Source: Marinobacter sp. ANT_B65
GTDB lineage: Bacteria > Pseudomonadota > Gammaproteobacteria > Pseudomonadales > Oleiphilaceae
Length of the DNA: 64,000 nt
NCBI RefSeq assembly: GCF_002407605.1
Contig: NZ_NXGV01000003.1
Location: 406,890 to 470,889, forward strand
Reading direction: 5' to 3'
This document shows positions 18,999-28,187 of this stretch, in pieces; within the stretch, counting starts at the first letter, position 1; the number at the start of each line of letters is the position of its first letter. The notes beneath the pieces are model-generated. The model ran no database searches. It was given only the letters and a program-made list of their open reading frames with translations, and had not been told where the DNA came from. The translations under genes were made by a program, and so were the position numbers.

Positions 18999-19733
18999 TC
19001 AGGCACCCTTACAGCTGGCAATCAGGTCAGCTTTGGGTGGCAGCTCCCAGTTTACTGGTACCCGCCCTTGCTCCCGGAGCCATTCATTGGCCCGGGAGAA
19101 ATGCTTACAACCAAAGAATCCACGATAAGCACTGAGCGGAGACGGATGCGGCCCTTCCAGCACCAGATGCCGGCTACGATCGATGTGCTGCCCCCTCTTC
19201 CTGGCATAACTGCCCCATAGCAGAAACACAACTCCTTCACGCTCACGATTGACGACTTCAATCACACGATCGGTAAACGTCTCCCAGCCTCTTCCCTGAT
19301 GTGCTCCCGCCTGCCCCTGAACAACAGTGAGCACACTGTTCAATAACAAAACACCCTGCTCAGCCCATGGCTGCAGGCAGCCATGGTCCGGCGGAGCAAT
19401 ACCCAGATCACTCTGAATTTCCTTGAACATATTAACGAGTGAAGGGGGTGGAGGGACGTCAGGCCTTACTGAAAAACACAGACCATGGGCCTGCCCGGGA
19501 CCGTGGTAAGGGTCCTGCCCGAGAATGACAACACCTACCTGATCCAGCGGTGTGCTGTTAAGGGCATTGAAACGGTGGGCACAGGCCGGGAAGAGTATCT
19601 TCCCGGTGCTTTCTTCTGCAGCCAGAAACTCCGCCAGCGCCTGCATATAGGGCTGACGGAACTCATCCGCAAGGTGTTCTTTCCAGCCCCGGTCGGGCCT
19701 GAGATGGCTTGCCAGAACCTCAACCGGATGCAT
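18999..19733 (-). CDS. ung: Uracil-DNA glycosylase
   Basis: Ung removes uracil from DNA to start base-excision repair. The 244-residue family 1 enzyme shows the water-activating motif [18 protein letters not shown] (catalytic Asp74). The uracil/DNA intercalation motif is [21 protein letters not shown] near the C-terminus. It starts 23 bp after the lysS stop on the same strand and may be cotranscribed with it. Confidence 0.97.
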   Translation of the reverse strand: MHPVEVLASHLRPDRGWKEHLADEFRQPYMQALAEFLAAEESTGKILFPACAHRFNALNSTPLDQVGVVILGQDPYHGPGQAHGLCFSVRPDVPPPPSLVNMFKEIQSDLGIAPPDHGCLQPWAEQGVLLLNSVLTVVQGQAGAHQGRGWETFTDRVIEVVNREREGVVFLLWGSYARKRGQHIDRSRHLVLEGPHPSPLSAYRGFFGCKHFSRANEWLREQGRVPVNWELPPKADLIASCKGA

Positions 19734-19756
19734 ACCTGCTCCCTGCGCTCAGCTTT

Positions 19757-21298
19757 TTAGTCTTTCGGCTGATCGTTTTTCGCGTTCTCGGCCTTGTGCT
19801 CGGGGCGCATCGCCGGGAACAGAATGACGTCGCGAATGGATGGCGAATTGGTCAGGAGCATAGCCAGCCGGTCAATACCAATACCTTCGCCTGCCGTGGG
19901 AGGAAGACCATATTCCAGAGCCATCACATAATCATCATCGTAGAACATGGCTTCGTCATCACCGGCATCTTTTTCCGCGACCTGAGCCTGAAAGCGTTCA
20001 GCCTGGTCTTCCGCGTCGTTGAGCTCCGAGAACCCGTTCGCAATTTCGCGTCCACCCACAAAGAACTCAAAACGCTCGGTAACGAATGGATTGCTGTCTT
20101 TGCAACGGGCAAGAGGTGATACTTCTTTCGGATATTCAGTAATAAACGTTGGCTGCATCAGGCGATGCTCGGCCGTCGCCTCAAAGATCTCAATCTGGAT
20201 TTTGCCCAGACCCCAACCGTCCTTGACGTGAATGCCCAGATCCCTGGCCACTTGCCGCGCCGACGCTTCATCCGCAAGCTGCCCGGCGGTTACATCCGGA
20301 GAGAAACGCAGAATAGCGTCCACAACTGTCAGGCGCTCAAAGGGCTTGCCGAAGTCGTACTCAATCGACTCTTCCGAACCATCTGCAAGAATACGGGTAT
20401 TCACAACTGTGGTAGTGCCCAGCACCTGCTCAGCGATAGCGCGCAACATATCTTCGGTAAGATCCATCAGGTCGTTGTAATCAGCATACGCCTGATAGAA
20501 TTCCACCATAGTAAATTCCGGGTTATGACGGGTGGATAGCCCCTCATTCCGGAAATTACGGTTAATTTCGAACACTCGCTCAAAGCCGCCTACTACAAGG
20601 CGCTTCAGGTACAGTTCCGGCGCAATGCGCAGGTACATATCAATACCCAGAGCGTTATGATGGGTCATAAACGGCCGCGCAGTGGCACCACCGGGAATAA
20701 CCTGCAGCATGGGGGTTTCCACCTCCATGAAATCTCTATCGGCAAAAAACTGGCGCATGGCAGTAATGATTTTCGAACGCGCGAGAAATACCCGACGACT
20801 GTCTTCATTCACCATCAGATCCACATAGCGGTGACGATAACGGGATTCGGTATCGGTCAGCCCTTTATGCTTCTCTGGCAACGGGCGCAGGGACTTGGTG
20901 AGTAACAAGTACTCATCCATGGCAACATAGAGATCGCCCTTACCGCTTTTACACAAGGTGCCCCGCACCCCGACAATATCCCCCAGATCCCAGTGCTTCG
21001 TATCCTTCTGCACATCTTTTGTTGCATAGATCTGCATACGGCCAGTCATGTCCTGGACCACTTTGAACGCTTTACGGTCAAGCATCATACGCCCGGCGAT
21101 CGCAACCTTCAGCCCCATAGACTCCAGCTCTTCCTTGCTCTTGTCACCGTATTTTTCCTGCAGTTCAGCAGCGGTGGTGTCGCGTCGGAAATCATTGGGG
21201 AAAGGGTTGCCACTCTCACGCAACTCTGCCAGTTTGGCACGGCGCTCGGCTATCAGCTTGTTGTCCTCTTGCGGTGCATTCTTAGTGTGTTCAGTCAT
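19757..21298 (-). CDS. lysS: Lysyl-tRNA synthetase, class II
   Basis: LysS charges tRNA-Lys. The 513-residue protein has an N-terminal OB-fold anticodon-binding domain (about residues 60-165). The class II catalytic core follows, with motif 2 ([26 protein letters not shown], about 245-270) and motif 3 ([18 protein letters not shown]) near the C-terminus. An unusually acidic, charged tail of about 20 residues follows. It lies 56 bp after prfB, and prfB-lysS order is common to Escherichia coli and Pseudomonas. Confidence 0.97.
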   Translation of the reverse strand: MTEHTKNAPQEDNKLIAERRAKLAELRESGNPFPNDFRRDTTAAELQEKYGDKSKEELESMGLKVAIAGRMMLDRKAFKVVQDMTGRMQIYATKDVQKDTKHWDLGDIVGVRGTLCKSGKGDLYVAMDEYLLLTKSLRPLPEKHKGLTDTESRYRHRYVDLMVNEDSRRVFLARSKIITAMRQFFADRDFMEVETPMLQVIPGGATARPFMTHHNALGIDMYLRIAPELYLKRLVVGGFERVFEINRNFRNEGLSTRHNPEFTMVEFYQAYADYNDLMDLTEDMLRAIAEQVLGTTTVVNTRILADGSEESIEYDFGKPFERLTVVDAILRFSPDVTAGQLADEASARQVARDLGIHVKDGWGLGKIQIEIFEATAEHRLMQPTFITEYPKEVSPLARCKDSNPFVTERFEFFVGGREIANGFSELNDAEDQAERFQAQVAEKDAGDDEAMFYDDDYVMALEYGLPPTAGEGIGIDRLAMLLTNSPSIRDVILFPAMRPEHKAENAKNDQPKD

Positions 21299-21354
21299 GT
21301 TGGCTCGCTAGAAATCAGGGGGTTCGGTTCAGATTGGCTTGATTAAGGCGCTGG

Positions 21355-22450
21355 TTACAGCGCCATCTTCAGGCTGGCTTCAATGAACTTATCAATATCA
21401 CCATCCAACACCGACTGAGTGTTGCTGGTTTCGACTTTTGTACGCAAATCCTTGATCCGGCTGTCATCCAGTACATAGGAGCGAATCTGGCTGCCCCAGC
21501 CAATATCGGATTTCGCGTCTTCAGCCTTCTGCTTCTCGGCGTTGCGCTCCAGCATCTCCCGCTCATAAAGCTTGGCTTTCAGCTGCTTCATGGCCTGATC
21601 TTTGTTCTGATGCTGGCTTCGTCCGGCCTGACAGGCCACAACAACCCCTGTCGGGTTGTGAGTCAGACGTACCGCAGATTCCGTCCGGTTAACGTGCTGA
21701 CCACCTGCACCGGAAGCACGATAAACATCCACCCGCAAATCCGCGGGGTTGATCTCAATCTCGAAACTGTCATCCACCTCCGGCGCCACAAACACCGAAG
21801 AAAAAGATGTGTGGCGACGGTTGCCAGAGTCAAACGGCGATTTTCGAACCAGACGATGAACGCCAGTCTCGGTGCGTAGCCAACCGAACGCGTACTCGCC
21901 CTGGATGTGAATGGTGGCACTTTTGATGCCGGCCACATCGCCATCCTGCAACTCCACAATTTCAGCTTTGAAACCACGACGCTCAGCCCAGCGCAAATAC
22001 ATGCGCAAAAGCATATCTGCCCAGTCCTGAGCTTCGGTGCCACCAGAGCCAGCCTGGATATCCAGATAAGCACTGTTCGCATCCATCTCGCCGGAAAACA
22101 TACGGCGGAATTCGAGCTTCTCAAGCTCGGCATCAAGAGCCTCAAGATCCGAGACAATATCGCCTACAGTGGCCTCGTCATCTTCCTCAACAGCCATCTC
22201 AAGCAAACTTTCTGCGTCGGCCAGACCTGTTGTGAGGTTATCTATTGTGCGGACAATCAGATCAAGATCAGAGCGCTCTTTACCCAGGGCCTGAGCGCGC
22301 TCAGGATCATCCCACACTGTGGGTAACTCCAGCTCTCGCTCTACTTCGACCAGCCGTTCACTACGTTGATCGTAGTCAAAGATACCCCCTGAGCGCTTCA
22401 GTACGCTCACGAAGTTCTTTAATCTTCGTCACAATGGGATTAATTTCCAT
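21355..22450 (-). CDS. prfB: Peptide chain release factor 2, read with a programmed +1 frameshift
   Basis: RF2 terminates translation at UGA and UAA. The gene begins at the ATG at 22448-22450 ([20 protein letters not shown]), reads 24 codons, and meets an in-frame UGA as codon 25 (22376-22378). Slipping forward one base gives Asp-Tyr-Asp-Gln-Arg, and the protein continues to 364 residues, the normal RF2 length. The GGQ motif that triggers peptide release is in [17 protein letters not shown] start at 22410 in the downstream frame would lose the conserved N-terminus, so the frameshifted reading is preferred. It lies between recJ and lysS. Confidence 0.97.
22375..22390 (-). other. prfB: RF2 +1 programmed frameshift site
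   Basis: On the minus strand the site reads AGGGGGTATCTTTGAC. The AGGGGG acts as an internal Shine-Dalgarno sequence, CTT is the slippery codon 24 and TGA is codon 25, followed by C, the weakest termination context. When RF2 is scarce the ribosome slips to TTT-GAC, so RF2 controls its own synthesis. This is the textbook arrangement. Confidence 0.97.
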
Positions 22451-22534
22451 GAAAACCTTACTCGTGTTGGAAAATGGTGAGTAAAACCGTGGCGGGATTC
22501 TACCGGAATTCTGATGACAAATCAGCCGTTGTCC

Positions 22535-22666
22535 GCTGGTTTGGTGCTGCCTTATCGGTCAGGAGGCGGGTGCTCTTTTCTTCTGGAAAAAGCAACTCGC
22601 TGCGCTCAGACATCTTTTTCCGGCAGAAAAGAGCACCCACCCCCTGACCTACTCTCAGAAACCAGC
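22535..22666. repeat. Near-palindromic intergenic element between recJ and prfB
   Basis: Two 36-base arms (22557-22592 and 22614-22649) match as reverse complements with about four mismatches. Each contains GGGTGCTCTTTTC or its complement. They flank a 21-base loop with CTCGCTGCGCTCAG. Outside them GCTGGTTT (22535-22542) and AAACCAGC (22659-22666) add an outer pair. The element fills most of the recJ-prfB gap and ends 13 bp before the recJ stop. It could be a REP- or MITE-like dispersed repeat, or an RNA hairpin that processes or attenuates recJ-prfB transcripts. There is no T-tract adjoining the main stem. Confidence 0.8.
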
Positions 22667-22678
22667 CTGAAAAGCAAA

Positions 22679-24412
22679 TCAGGAAAGAGGCTCCAGATAA
22701 TCCACCAAAAGCTGAAGATTAGTCCGCCCCCGAAACGTATTGGCGTCAGGCTTGTAAACGACCCGAGCTCCCGTGCGCGTGTAGTCAGGAACCTCTGGCC
22801 CTGTATTGAACGCAATGGCATCGATAATTCCGCTACCATCAACCGGTTGCAAAACCAGTTTCAGGTGATTTTCACCAACAATACGCTGGCTGACTACCCG
22901 AAACTCACCGTCAAACACAGGTTCCGGAAAATGCTGCCCCCAGGGACCTGCCCGCTTCAGTAAAGCGGCAGTTTCGAGGGATAACTCATCAGAACTCAGA
23001 GGCCCGTCGGTGGTGATTGCAGCCTCAAGATCAGCTGCTGTCAGAGCATCCCTCACAGCCCGGTCAAAGGCCTGTGAAAACACATCAAAATCACTCCGGG
23101 CAAGGGTCATACCGGCCGCCATCGCGTGACCACCGTACTTCTTCATAACCCCGGGATGCCGGGAATCCACAACCGCCAGCACATCACGAATATGAAGCCC
23201 GGGAATCGAACGGGCGGAACCCTTTACATCCACTCCGTTTTCATCTGGCGCAAAGGCAATCGTTGGCCTATGGGTCTGCTCCCGGATGCGGGCCGCGAGA
23301 ATGCCGATCACTCCCTGGTGCCAATCCTCGTCAAACAGCGCCAGCCCCCATGGCAACCCATCCAGATCCAGAGACATAGAGGCAAGCAGGTCCTGCGCCT
23401 GAGCCTTCATATCTTTCTCAATGGTGCGTCTTTCCCGGTTGAATGTATCCAGCTCTCGGGCAAGCCGCGCAGCCTCATCAGGACTATCAGCCAGCAGGCA
23501 GGCTATGCCCACACTCATATCATCCAACCGGCCAGCGGCATTAAGGCGCGGGCCAACTACAAACCCCAGATCAGTCGAGCTGATATTTGCGTATTCCCGG
23601 CCAGCAACTTCCAGCAATGCAAGAATTCCAGGGCGGGCTTCGCCCTGGCGAATACGCCGGAGCCCCTGTTCAACAAATATGCGGTTGTTGTGATCCAGAG
23701 GAACGACATCGGCAACGGTTCCCAACGCCACCAGATCCAGAAGTTTGCCCAGATTAGGCTCCGGTTGCGGCAGACGGCCAGCGTCCCGAAGCTTTTTGCG
23801 CAGCGCAATTAACACGTAAAACATTACACCCACGCCTGCAGCGTTTTTGCTCAGAAACTCACAGCCGGGCTGATTCGGATTCACTATTGCATCGGCGTCC
23901 GGCAGCACTTCACCGGCCAAATGGTGATCCGTCACAACCACCTTGATACCCAGTTCCCGCGCTGCCTTTACACCTTCGATAGCGGAGATTCCGTTATCCA
24001 CTGTCACCATAAGATCTGGCAAATCACCCTCGTCCTGCAGACGCTCGATAATCCCGGGGGTCAACCCGTAACCATCCGAAAAACGGCTGGGCACCCGAAA
24101 ATCAATGCTCTTCAGCCCAAGCATCGAAAGCCCCAGTATGGCCACAGCTGTGCTGGTCGCACCATCAGCATCGAAGTCTCCAAGCACAAGCACTCTCTGA
24201 TTCCGGGCTATGGCCTCCGCAAGCAGTTCAACAGCAAGGCCAATTCCCCGTAACTGGAAGGGCGAGGCCAGATCCTTGAGGGTATATTTGAGCTGTTCAT
24301 CAGAGGTCACGCCACGAGCAGCGTACAAGCGGTGAAGCAAAGGCGGGAGGTCTTGCCCCCAAGCCGGATCAGTGACCGGCTGGGGGCGACGCAGGATTTT
24401 TTTTGGTGTCAT
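22679..24412 (-). CDS. recJ: Single-stranded-DNA-specific exonuclease RecJ
   Basis: RecJ degrades 5' single-stranded ends in recombination, mismatch and base-excision repair. The 577-residue protein belongs to the DHH phosphoesterases. It shows DFDADGATSTA (about residues 79-89), VTVDNGIS, the DHH motif in VVTDHHLAGEVLPDADAIVNP, and the DHHA1 motif KYGGHAMAAGMTL. A C-terminal OB-fold follows. It begins six bases after the thrC stop and is followed by the palindromic element before prfB. Confidence 0.97.
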   Translation of the reverse strand: MTPKKILRRPQPVTDPAWGQDLPPLLHRLYAARGVTSDEQLKYTLKDLASPFQLRGIGLAVELLAEAIARNQRVLVLGDFDADGATSTAVAILGLSMLGLKSIDFRVPSRFSDGYGLTPGIIERLQDEGDLPDLMVTVDNGISAIEGVKAARELGIKVVVTDHHLAGEVLPDADAIVNPNQPGCEFLSKNAAGVGVMFYVLIALRKKLRDAGRLPQPEPNLGKLLDLVALGTVADVVPLDHNNRIFVEQGLRRIRQGEARPGILALLEVAGREYANISSTDLGFVVGPRLNAAGRLDDMSVGIACLLADSPDEAARLARELDTFNRERRTIEKDMKAQAQDLLASMSLDLDGLPWGLALFDEDWHQGVIGILAARIREQTHRPTIAFAPDENGVDVKGSARSIPGLHIRDVLAVVDSRHPGVMKKYGGHAMAAGMTLARSDFDVFSQAFDRAVRDALTAADLEAAITTDGPLSSDELSLETAALLKRAGPWGQHFPEPVFDGEFRVVSQRIVGENHLKLVLQPVDGSGIIDAIAFNTGPEVPDYTRTGARVVYKPDANTFRGRTNLQLLVDYLEPLS

Positions 24413-24418
24413 ACCGGA

Positions 24419-25819
24419 TCAGGCATTCTTCCAGTGCTCAGCTATGAACGCCTGCACACTCGCCCTGTCATTATCAAGCACGGTATAACGCTCTTCGCGC
24501 TCAAAAAGATCCGCCATATGTGCCGGTAGTTCTGGCTTTATAGTCAGACCGGAATCGGTAATAGCATCCGGGAACTTGGCAGGATGGGCAGTTCCAAGGG
24601 TGATCATCGGCACCTGCACGTCCCGGCGGCAGGCTCTGGCGGCGTGAACGCCAATAGCCGTATGCGGATCCAGCAGGTATTCATTCTGCTCGTAGACTTC
24701 ACGAATAGTGTCGCACGTGGTTTTGTCATCAACCGCCGCACTGTCAAAAAGCTTGCGGGCAGACTTCCAGCGGTAGTCTTCAATACTTACCGGGCCTTTG
24801 GCCGCATTTTCGAGCAGTTGTTTAACTGCCTGGCCGTCGCGGCCGTGAAGATCAAACAGCAAACGCTCAAAGTTGCTGGACACCATAATGTCCATACTTG
24901 GCGAAAGCGTATGCTCAAGCTGGTGCTGCTCGTATTTGTTACCACTCATGAAGCGGTGAAGAATATCGTTTTTGTTGGTTGCAATAACCAACTGGGAAAC
25001 TGGCAGGCCCATCTTCTTCGCCAGATAACCGGCAAAAATATCCCCGAAGTTACCGGTAGGTACAGAAAATGCCATGCTGCGGTCCGGACCACCAAGAGCC
25101 AGCGAAGCATGAAAGTAATAAACGATCTGAGCCATGATCCGGGCCCAGTTGATCGAGTTAACTGCTGCCAGTCTTGCCTTGCCACCCAGGAAAGACTGGT
25201 CGCCAAAGCTTTCTTTTACCATGCGCTGACAATCATCAAAATTACCGCGAACAGCAATATTGTGAATGTTATCGCCCTGAACCGTAGTCATCTGACGACG
25301 CTGCACTTCCGATACCCTCTGGTATGGGTGCAGGATAAAGATATCTACATGCTCACAGCGACGGCAGCCTTCAATAGCCGCGGAACCCGTATCCCCGGAA
25401 GTGGCACCCATGATGACAGCGTGCTCTTGGCGCTTGCCGAGAACGTAATCCAGAAGACGCCCCAATAACTGAAGCGCAAAATCCTTGAATGCCAGCGTTG
25501 GGCCACGGAACAGCTCCAGCACCCACTCGTTGGTATCAAGCTGGACCAGGGGAGCAACAGCCTTGTGCGCGAAAACACCGTAGGTTTCATCAAGCATCTG
25601 CCGGAAATCAGCCTCGGGAATGGCCTCTTCCACAAACGGGTACATAATGTTGAACGCAAGCTCTGCATAAGACAGCCCGCGCCAGCTACGGATCTCTTCC
25701 AGATTGAAGTGCGGGAGCGACTCCGGCACATAAAGGCCACCATCGGGCGCCAGCCCGGTGAGCAGAACGTCTTCAAAACCCAGTGCGGGAGCTTCTCCCC
25801 GCGTACTGATGTATCTCAC
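24419..25819 (-). CDS. thrC: Threonine synthase
   Basis: ThrC converts O-phosphohomoserine to threonine using pyridoxal phosphate. The 466-residue protein is of the long bacterial type. The PLP lysine is in GPTLAFKDFALQLLGRL, and the phosphate-binding loop is GATSGDTGSAAIEGCR. The N-terminus MRYISTRGEAPALGFEDVLLTGLAPDGGLYVPE is characteristic in composition and length. It lies 26 bp after hom, forming a threonine operon without thrB; homoserine kinase must be elsewhere. Confidence 0.97.
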   Translation of the reverse strand: MRYISTRGEAPALGFEDVLLTGLAPDGGLYVPESLPHFNLEEIRSWRGLSYAELAFNIMYPFVEEAIPEADFRQMLDETYGVFAHKAVAPLVQLDTNEWVLELFRGPTLAFKDFALQLLGRLLDYVLGKRQEHAVIMGATSGDTGSAAIEGCRRCEHVDIFILHPYQRVSEVQRRQMTTVQGDNIHNIAVRGNFDDCQRMVKESFGDQSFLGGKARLAAVNSINWARIMAQIVYYFHASLALGGPDRSMAFSVPTGNFGDIFAGYLAKKMGLPVSQLVIATNKNDILHRFMSGNKYEQHQLEHTLSPSMDIMVSSNFERLLFDLHGRDGQAVKQLLENAAKGPVSIEDYRWKSARKLFDSAAVDDKTTCDTIREVYEQNEYLLDPHTAIGVHAARACRRDVQVPMITLGTAHPAKFPDAITDSGLTIKPELPAHMADLFEREERYTVLDNDRASVQAFIAEHWKNA

Positions 25820-25845
25820 GTGCGCACCTGTCAGTTTTAATTTTC

Positions 25846-27147
25846 TCAGTTAAAGTTTTCTGCGCGGATGCGAACAACCGGGCCATCAGTATCAGAGAGC
25901 GATTCCAGCTCTTCGATCGCCTGGTTGATCTGTCGTTCCTGCACTGTGTGAGTCAGAATGATAATGGGAATCCGGCCATCCTTCACTTCGGATTCTTTCT
26001 GCATGATCGACTCGATGTTAATGCCATGCTCGCTCAGAATCGAGGCTATCTTTGCCAGCACTCCCGGTCGATCCAGCGCGGTTATGCGCAGAAAATATGC
26101 CGACTGGATATCTTCCATAGGAAGCACATTCAGGTTGTCCAGGGCATCAGGTACAAACCCGAGATAAGGTACTCGCAACGAACTCCCGCTCGCAACAATC
26201 CGGGCCACATCGACAATATCGGCAATTACCGCCGAAGCCGTTGCTTCATCACCGGCACCTGGCCCGTAATACATGGTCTGACCAACAGCATCCCCGTCCA
26301 CAAGCACAGCGTTCAGAACACCGTCAACCTGAGCGATAAGATGATTCTGGGGAACCAGCGTCGGATGTACCCGAAGCTCAATACCCTCTTCCCGGCGACG
26401 TGCGATACCAAGATGTTTGATGCGGTAACCGAGCTGTTCCGCATGGGCAATATCATAAGGCGTTATCTTTGAGATCCCTTCGGTAAATGCTTTTTCGAAC
26501 TGCAAAGGAACACCAAAACCGGCCGACGCAAGAATGGTCAGTTTATGAGCAGCATCAATACCTTCAACATCAAATGTGGGATCAGCTTCTGCATAACCGA
26601 GGTCCTGGGCTTCTTTAAGAACCTCAGCGAATGGCCTGCCTGCACGCATCTCTGTGAGAATGTAGTTGCCAGTGCCGTTGATAATGCCTGCAATCCAGTC
26701 AATGCGGTTAGCCGCCAGGCCTTCACGAATAGCCTTCATAACAGGAATGCCGCCAGCGACACCCGCTTCATAGGCAACCACAACACCGGCCTTTTCTGCA
26801 GCCGCAAAGATTTCATTACCGTGAACAGCGATCAGGGCTTTATTGGCAGTAACCACATGCTTGCCATTACGTATGGCGGCAAGCACGAGTTCCCGTGCGG
26901 TTTCATAACCGCCAATCAGCTCTACCACCACATCAATCTCAGGATCGTTCACCACATCGAATATCTCGGTGCTGAAGGCGACACTGCCAAGATCCATATC
27001 GTCACGGCTGCGGCGGCTGGCAACCCGGGCAATCCGGATATTACAGCCCGCTCGTCCAGCAATAAGCGCGGCGTTACGAGTCAATACATTGAATGTACCG
27101 CTGCCAACAGTTCCCAGTCCGCAGATTCCGACACTAACGTCTTTCAA
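25846..27147 (-). CDS. hom: Homoserine dehydrogenase
   Basis: Hom reduces aspartate semialdehyde to homoserine, the branch point to threonine and methionine. The 433-residue monofunctional enzyme has an NAD(P)-binding GLGTVGSGTFNVL at about residues 10-22. The catalytic region includes AYEAGVAGGIPVMKAIREGLAANRI and IINGTGNYILTEM. A C-terminal ACT domain (about 350-430, LRITALDRPGVLAKIASILSEHGINI) should mediate threonine feedback inhibition. It heads the hom-thrC pair and has its own predicted promoter. Confidence 0.97.
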   Translation of the reverse strand: MKDVSVGICGLGTVGSGTFNVLTRNAALIAGRAGCNIRIARVASRRSRDDMDLGSVAFSTEIFDVVNDPEIDVVVELIGGYETARELVLAAIRNGKHVVTANKALIAVHGNEIFAAAEKAGVVVAYEAGVAGGIPVMKAIREGLAANRIDWIAGIINGTGNYILTEMRAGRPFAEVLKEAQDLGYAEADPTFDVEGIDAAHKLTILASAGFGVPLQFEKAFTEGISKITPYDIAHAEQLGYRIKHLGIARRREEGIELRVHPTLVPQNHLIAQVDGVLNAVLVDGDAVGQTMYYGPGAGDEATASAVIADIVDVARIVASGSSLRVPYLGFVPDALDNLNVLPMEDIQSAYFLRITALDRPGVLAKIASILSEHGINIESIMQKESEVKDGRIPIIILTHTVQERQINQAIEELESLSDTDGPVVRIRAENFN

Positions 27148-27226
27148 GCTCTCACCTCTGATCCCGAAGGGTGCTGATAAATTTTGGTATGCAGCATTGC
27201 TATATTGCGACGCTGAAAGGCCGGAT

Positions 27227-27265
27227 AGTATACCGGTTCAGAGCCCACTGAATAAGCCCTGAACC
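27227..27265 (-). promoter_or_regulatory. Predicted hom promoter with an inverted-repeat operator
   Basis: On the minus strand a TATACT -10 (27227-27232) lies about 80 bp before the hom start. The -35 is weak (TTATTC, 17 bases upstream). A perfect inverted repeat, GGTTCAG (27235-27241) and CTGAACC (27259-27265), fills the spacer and -35 region, the place for a repressor or an activator. The binding protein is unknown. Confidence 0.45.
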
Positions 27266-27311
27266 AAAAGCTTGTCACATAAGCCGGGGTGCTCCCCGAC
27301 TCGCAGATCTG

Positions 27312-28043
27312 TCAGAGCAGACCCAGCCCCTCAGCCAGAGTTTTCGCTGGCACATAGCCGCGAACGATGTTGCCATCCTCCAGCACAATCGCAGGGGTAC
27401 CTGTCACACCGATACGGCGACCAAGATCAAACTGTTTCCTGACAGGGTTTTCGCAGGTGGCGGCATCAATGCCCGCCCCGGATTTGGCCGCATCCATTGC
27501 AGATTGCTGATCCTCAGCACACCAGACAGAAGTGTACTTGATGAACGACGGCGTACCCGGGCCTGAACGCGGGTACGCGTAGTAATTCACCGTAATTCCA
27601 TAGTCATTGAGCTCCGGCACTTCATCATGAAGTTTCCGGCAATATGGGCAATCAATGTCAGTGAACACGCTGACCACAGCTTTCTCGTTACTGGCCTTGT
27701 AGCTGATAACTCCATCATCGCCATAACTGTCCATGACCTCATGGCGGTCTCCGGCCCGGGCTTCTTCTGTCACATTGGCGATGCCAGTGTCGGTGATTTT
27801 GAGCAAATCGCCCGTCAGCAGGTACTGACCATCAGGCGTCGTATAAATTGTATCTCCATTATTACTCTGAACCTCATAAAGCCCCGGAGCTTCGGACTCT
27901 CGTACAGACGAAACTTTCAGCCCCGGCACAGCACTTGATAGACGGTCACTGATAGCGTCTTCTATATCGCCCGCAACGCTGAAGGGCGAGCCCAGAACAC
28001 CAGCAGCCATAACTGTAACCACAAAAAAACGTTTTACATTCAT
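27312..28043 (-). CDS. dsbC: Thiol:disulfide interchange protein DsbC
   Basis: DsbC is the periplasmic disulfide isomerase. The protein has a signal peptide (KRFFVVTVMAAGVLGSPFSVAG), an N-terminal dimerisation domain and a C-terminal thioredoxin fold. Its CPYC active site is in FTDIDCPYCRKLH, and the cis-Pro is in GVTGTPAIVLEDG. I prefer the ATG at 28043 (243 residues) over the GTG at 28055, where an AAAAGG sits too close to the codon. A sigma-E-like promoter precedes it at 28131-28158, as fits a periplasmic folding factor. It lies between xerD and hom. Confidence 0.95.
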   Translation of the reverse strand: MNVKRFFVVTVMAAGVLGSPFSVAGDIEDAISDRLSSAVPGLKVSSVRESEAPGLYEVQSNNGDTIYTTPDGQYLLTGDLLKITDTGIANVTEEARAGDRHEVMDSYGDDGVISYKASNEKAVVSVFTDIDCPYCRKLHDEVPELNDYGITVNYYAYPRSGPGTPSFIKYTSVWCAEDQQSAMDAAKSGAGIDAATCENPVRKQFDLGRRIGVTGTPAIVLEDGNIVRGYVPAKTLAEGLGLL

Positions 28044-28130
28044 TCTGGCAAACACACCTTTTCAGCGAGAGACTTTTCAGATTTGCGGACACACTCACAC
28101 AACCCATAAATGACAAAACAGATCAAACCG

Positions 28131-28158
28131 TGCGACACCTTCCCGTCGCAAAAGTTCA
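28131..28158 (-). promoter_or_regulatory. Predicted sigma-E promoter of dsbC
   Basis: On the minus strand TGAACTT is followed after exactly 15 bases by GTCGCA. Against the sigma-E pattern GGAACTT-N15-GTCTAA, six of seven and four of six positions agree. The transcript would start about 75-80 bases before the dsbC start. dsbC is a known sigma-E target in Escherichia coli. Confidence 0.6.
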
Positions 28159-28187
28159 AAGCGCTACCTTACCTAAAAATCATGGAT

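Noticed and set aside
22375..22450. prfB as a pseudogene interrupted by an early UGA
   Set aside because: The stop is the programmed frameshift site with all its signals, and the rest of RF2 is intact.
24584..25468. 294-codon open frame antisense to thrC
   Set aside because: It is a shadow of the GC-rich thrC codons; the product is low-complexity in character and has no recognisable domain.
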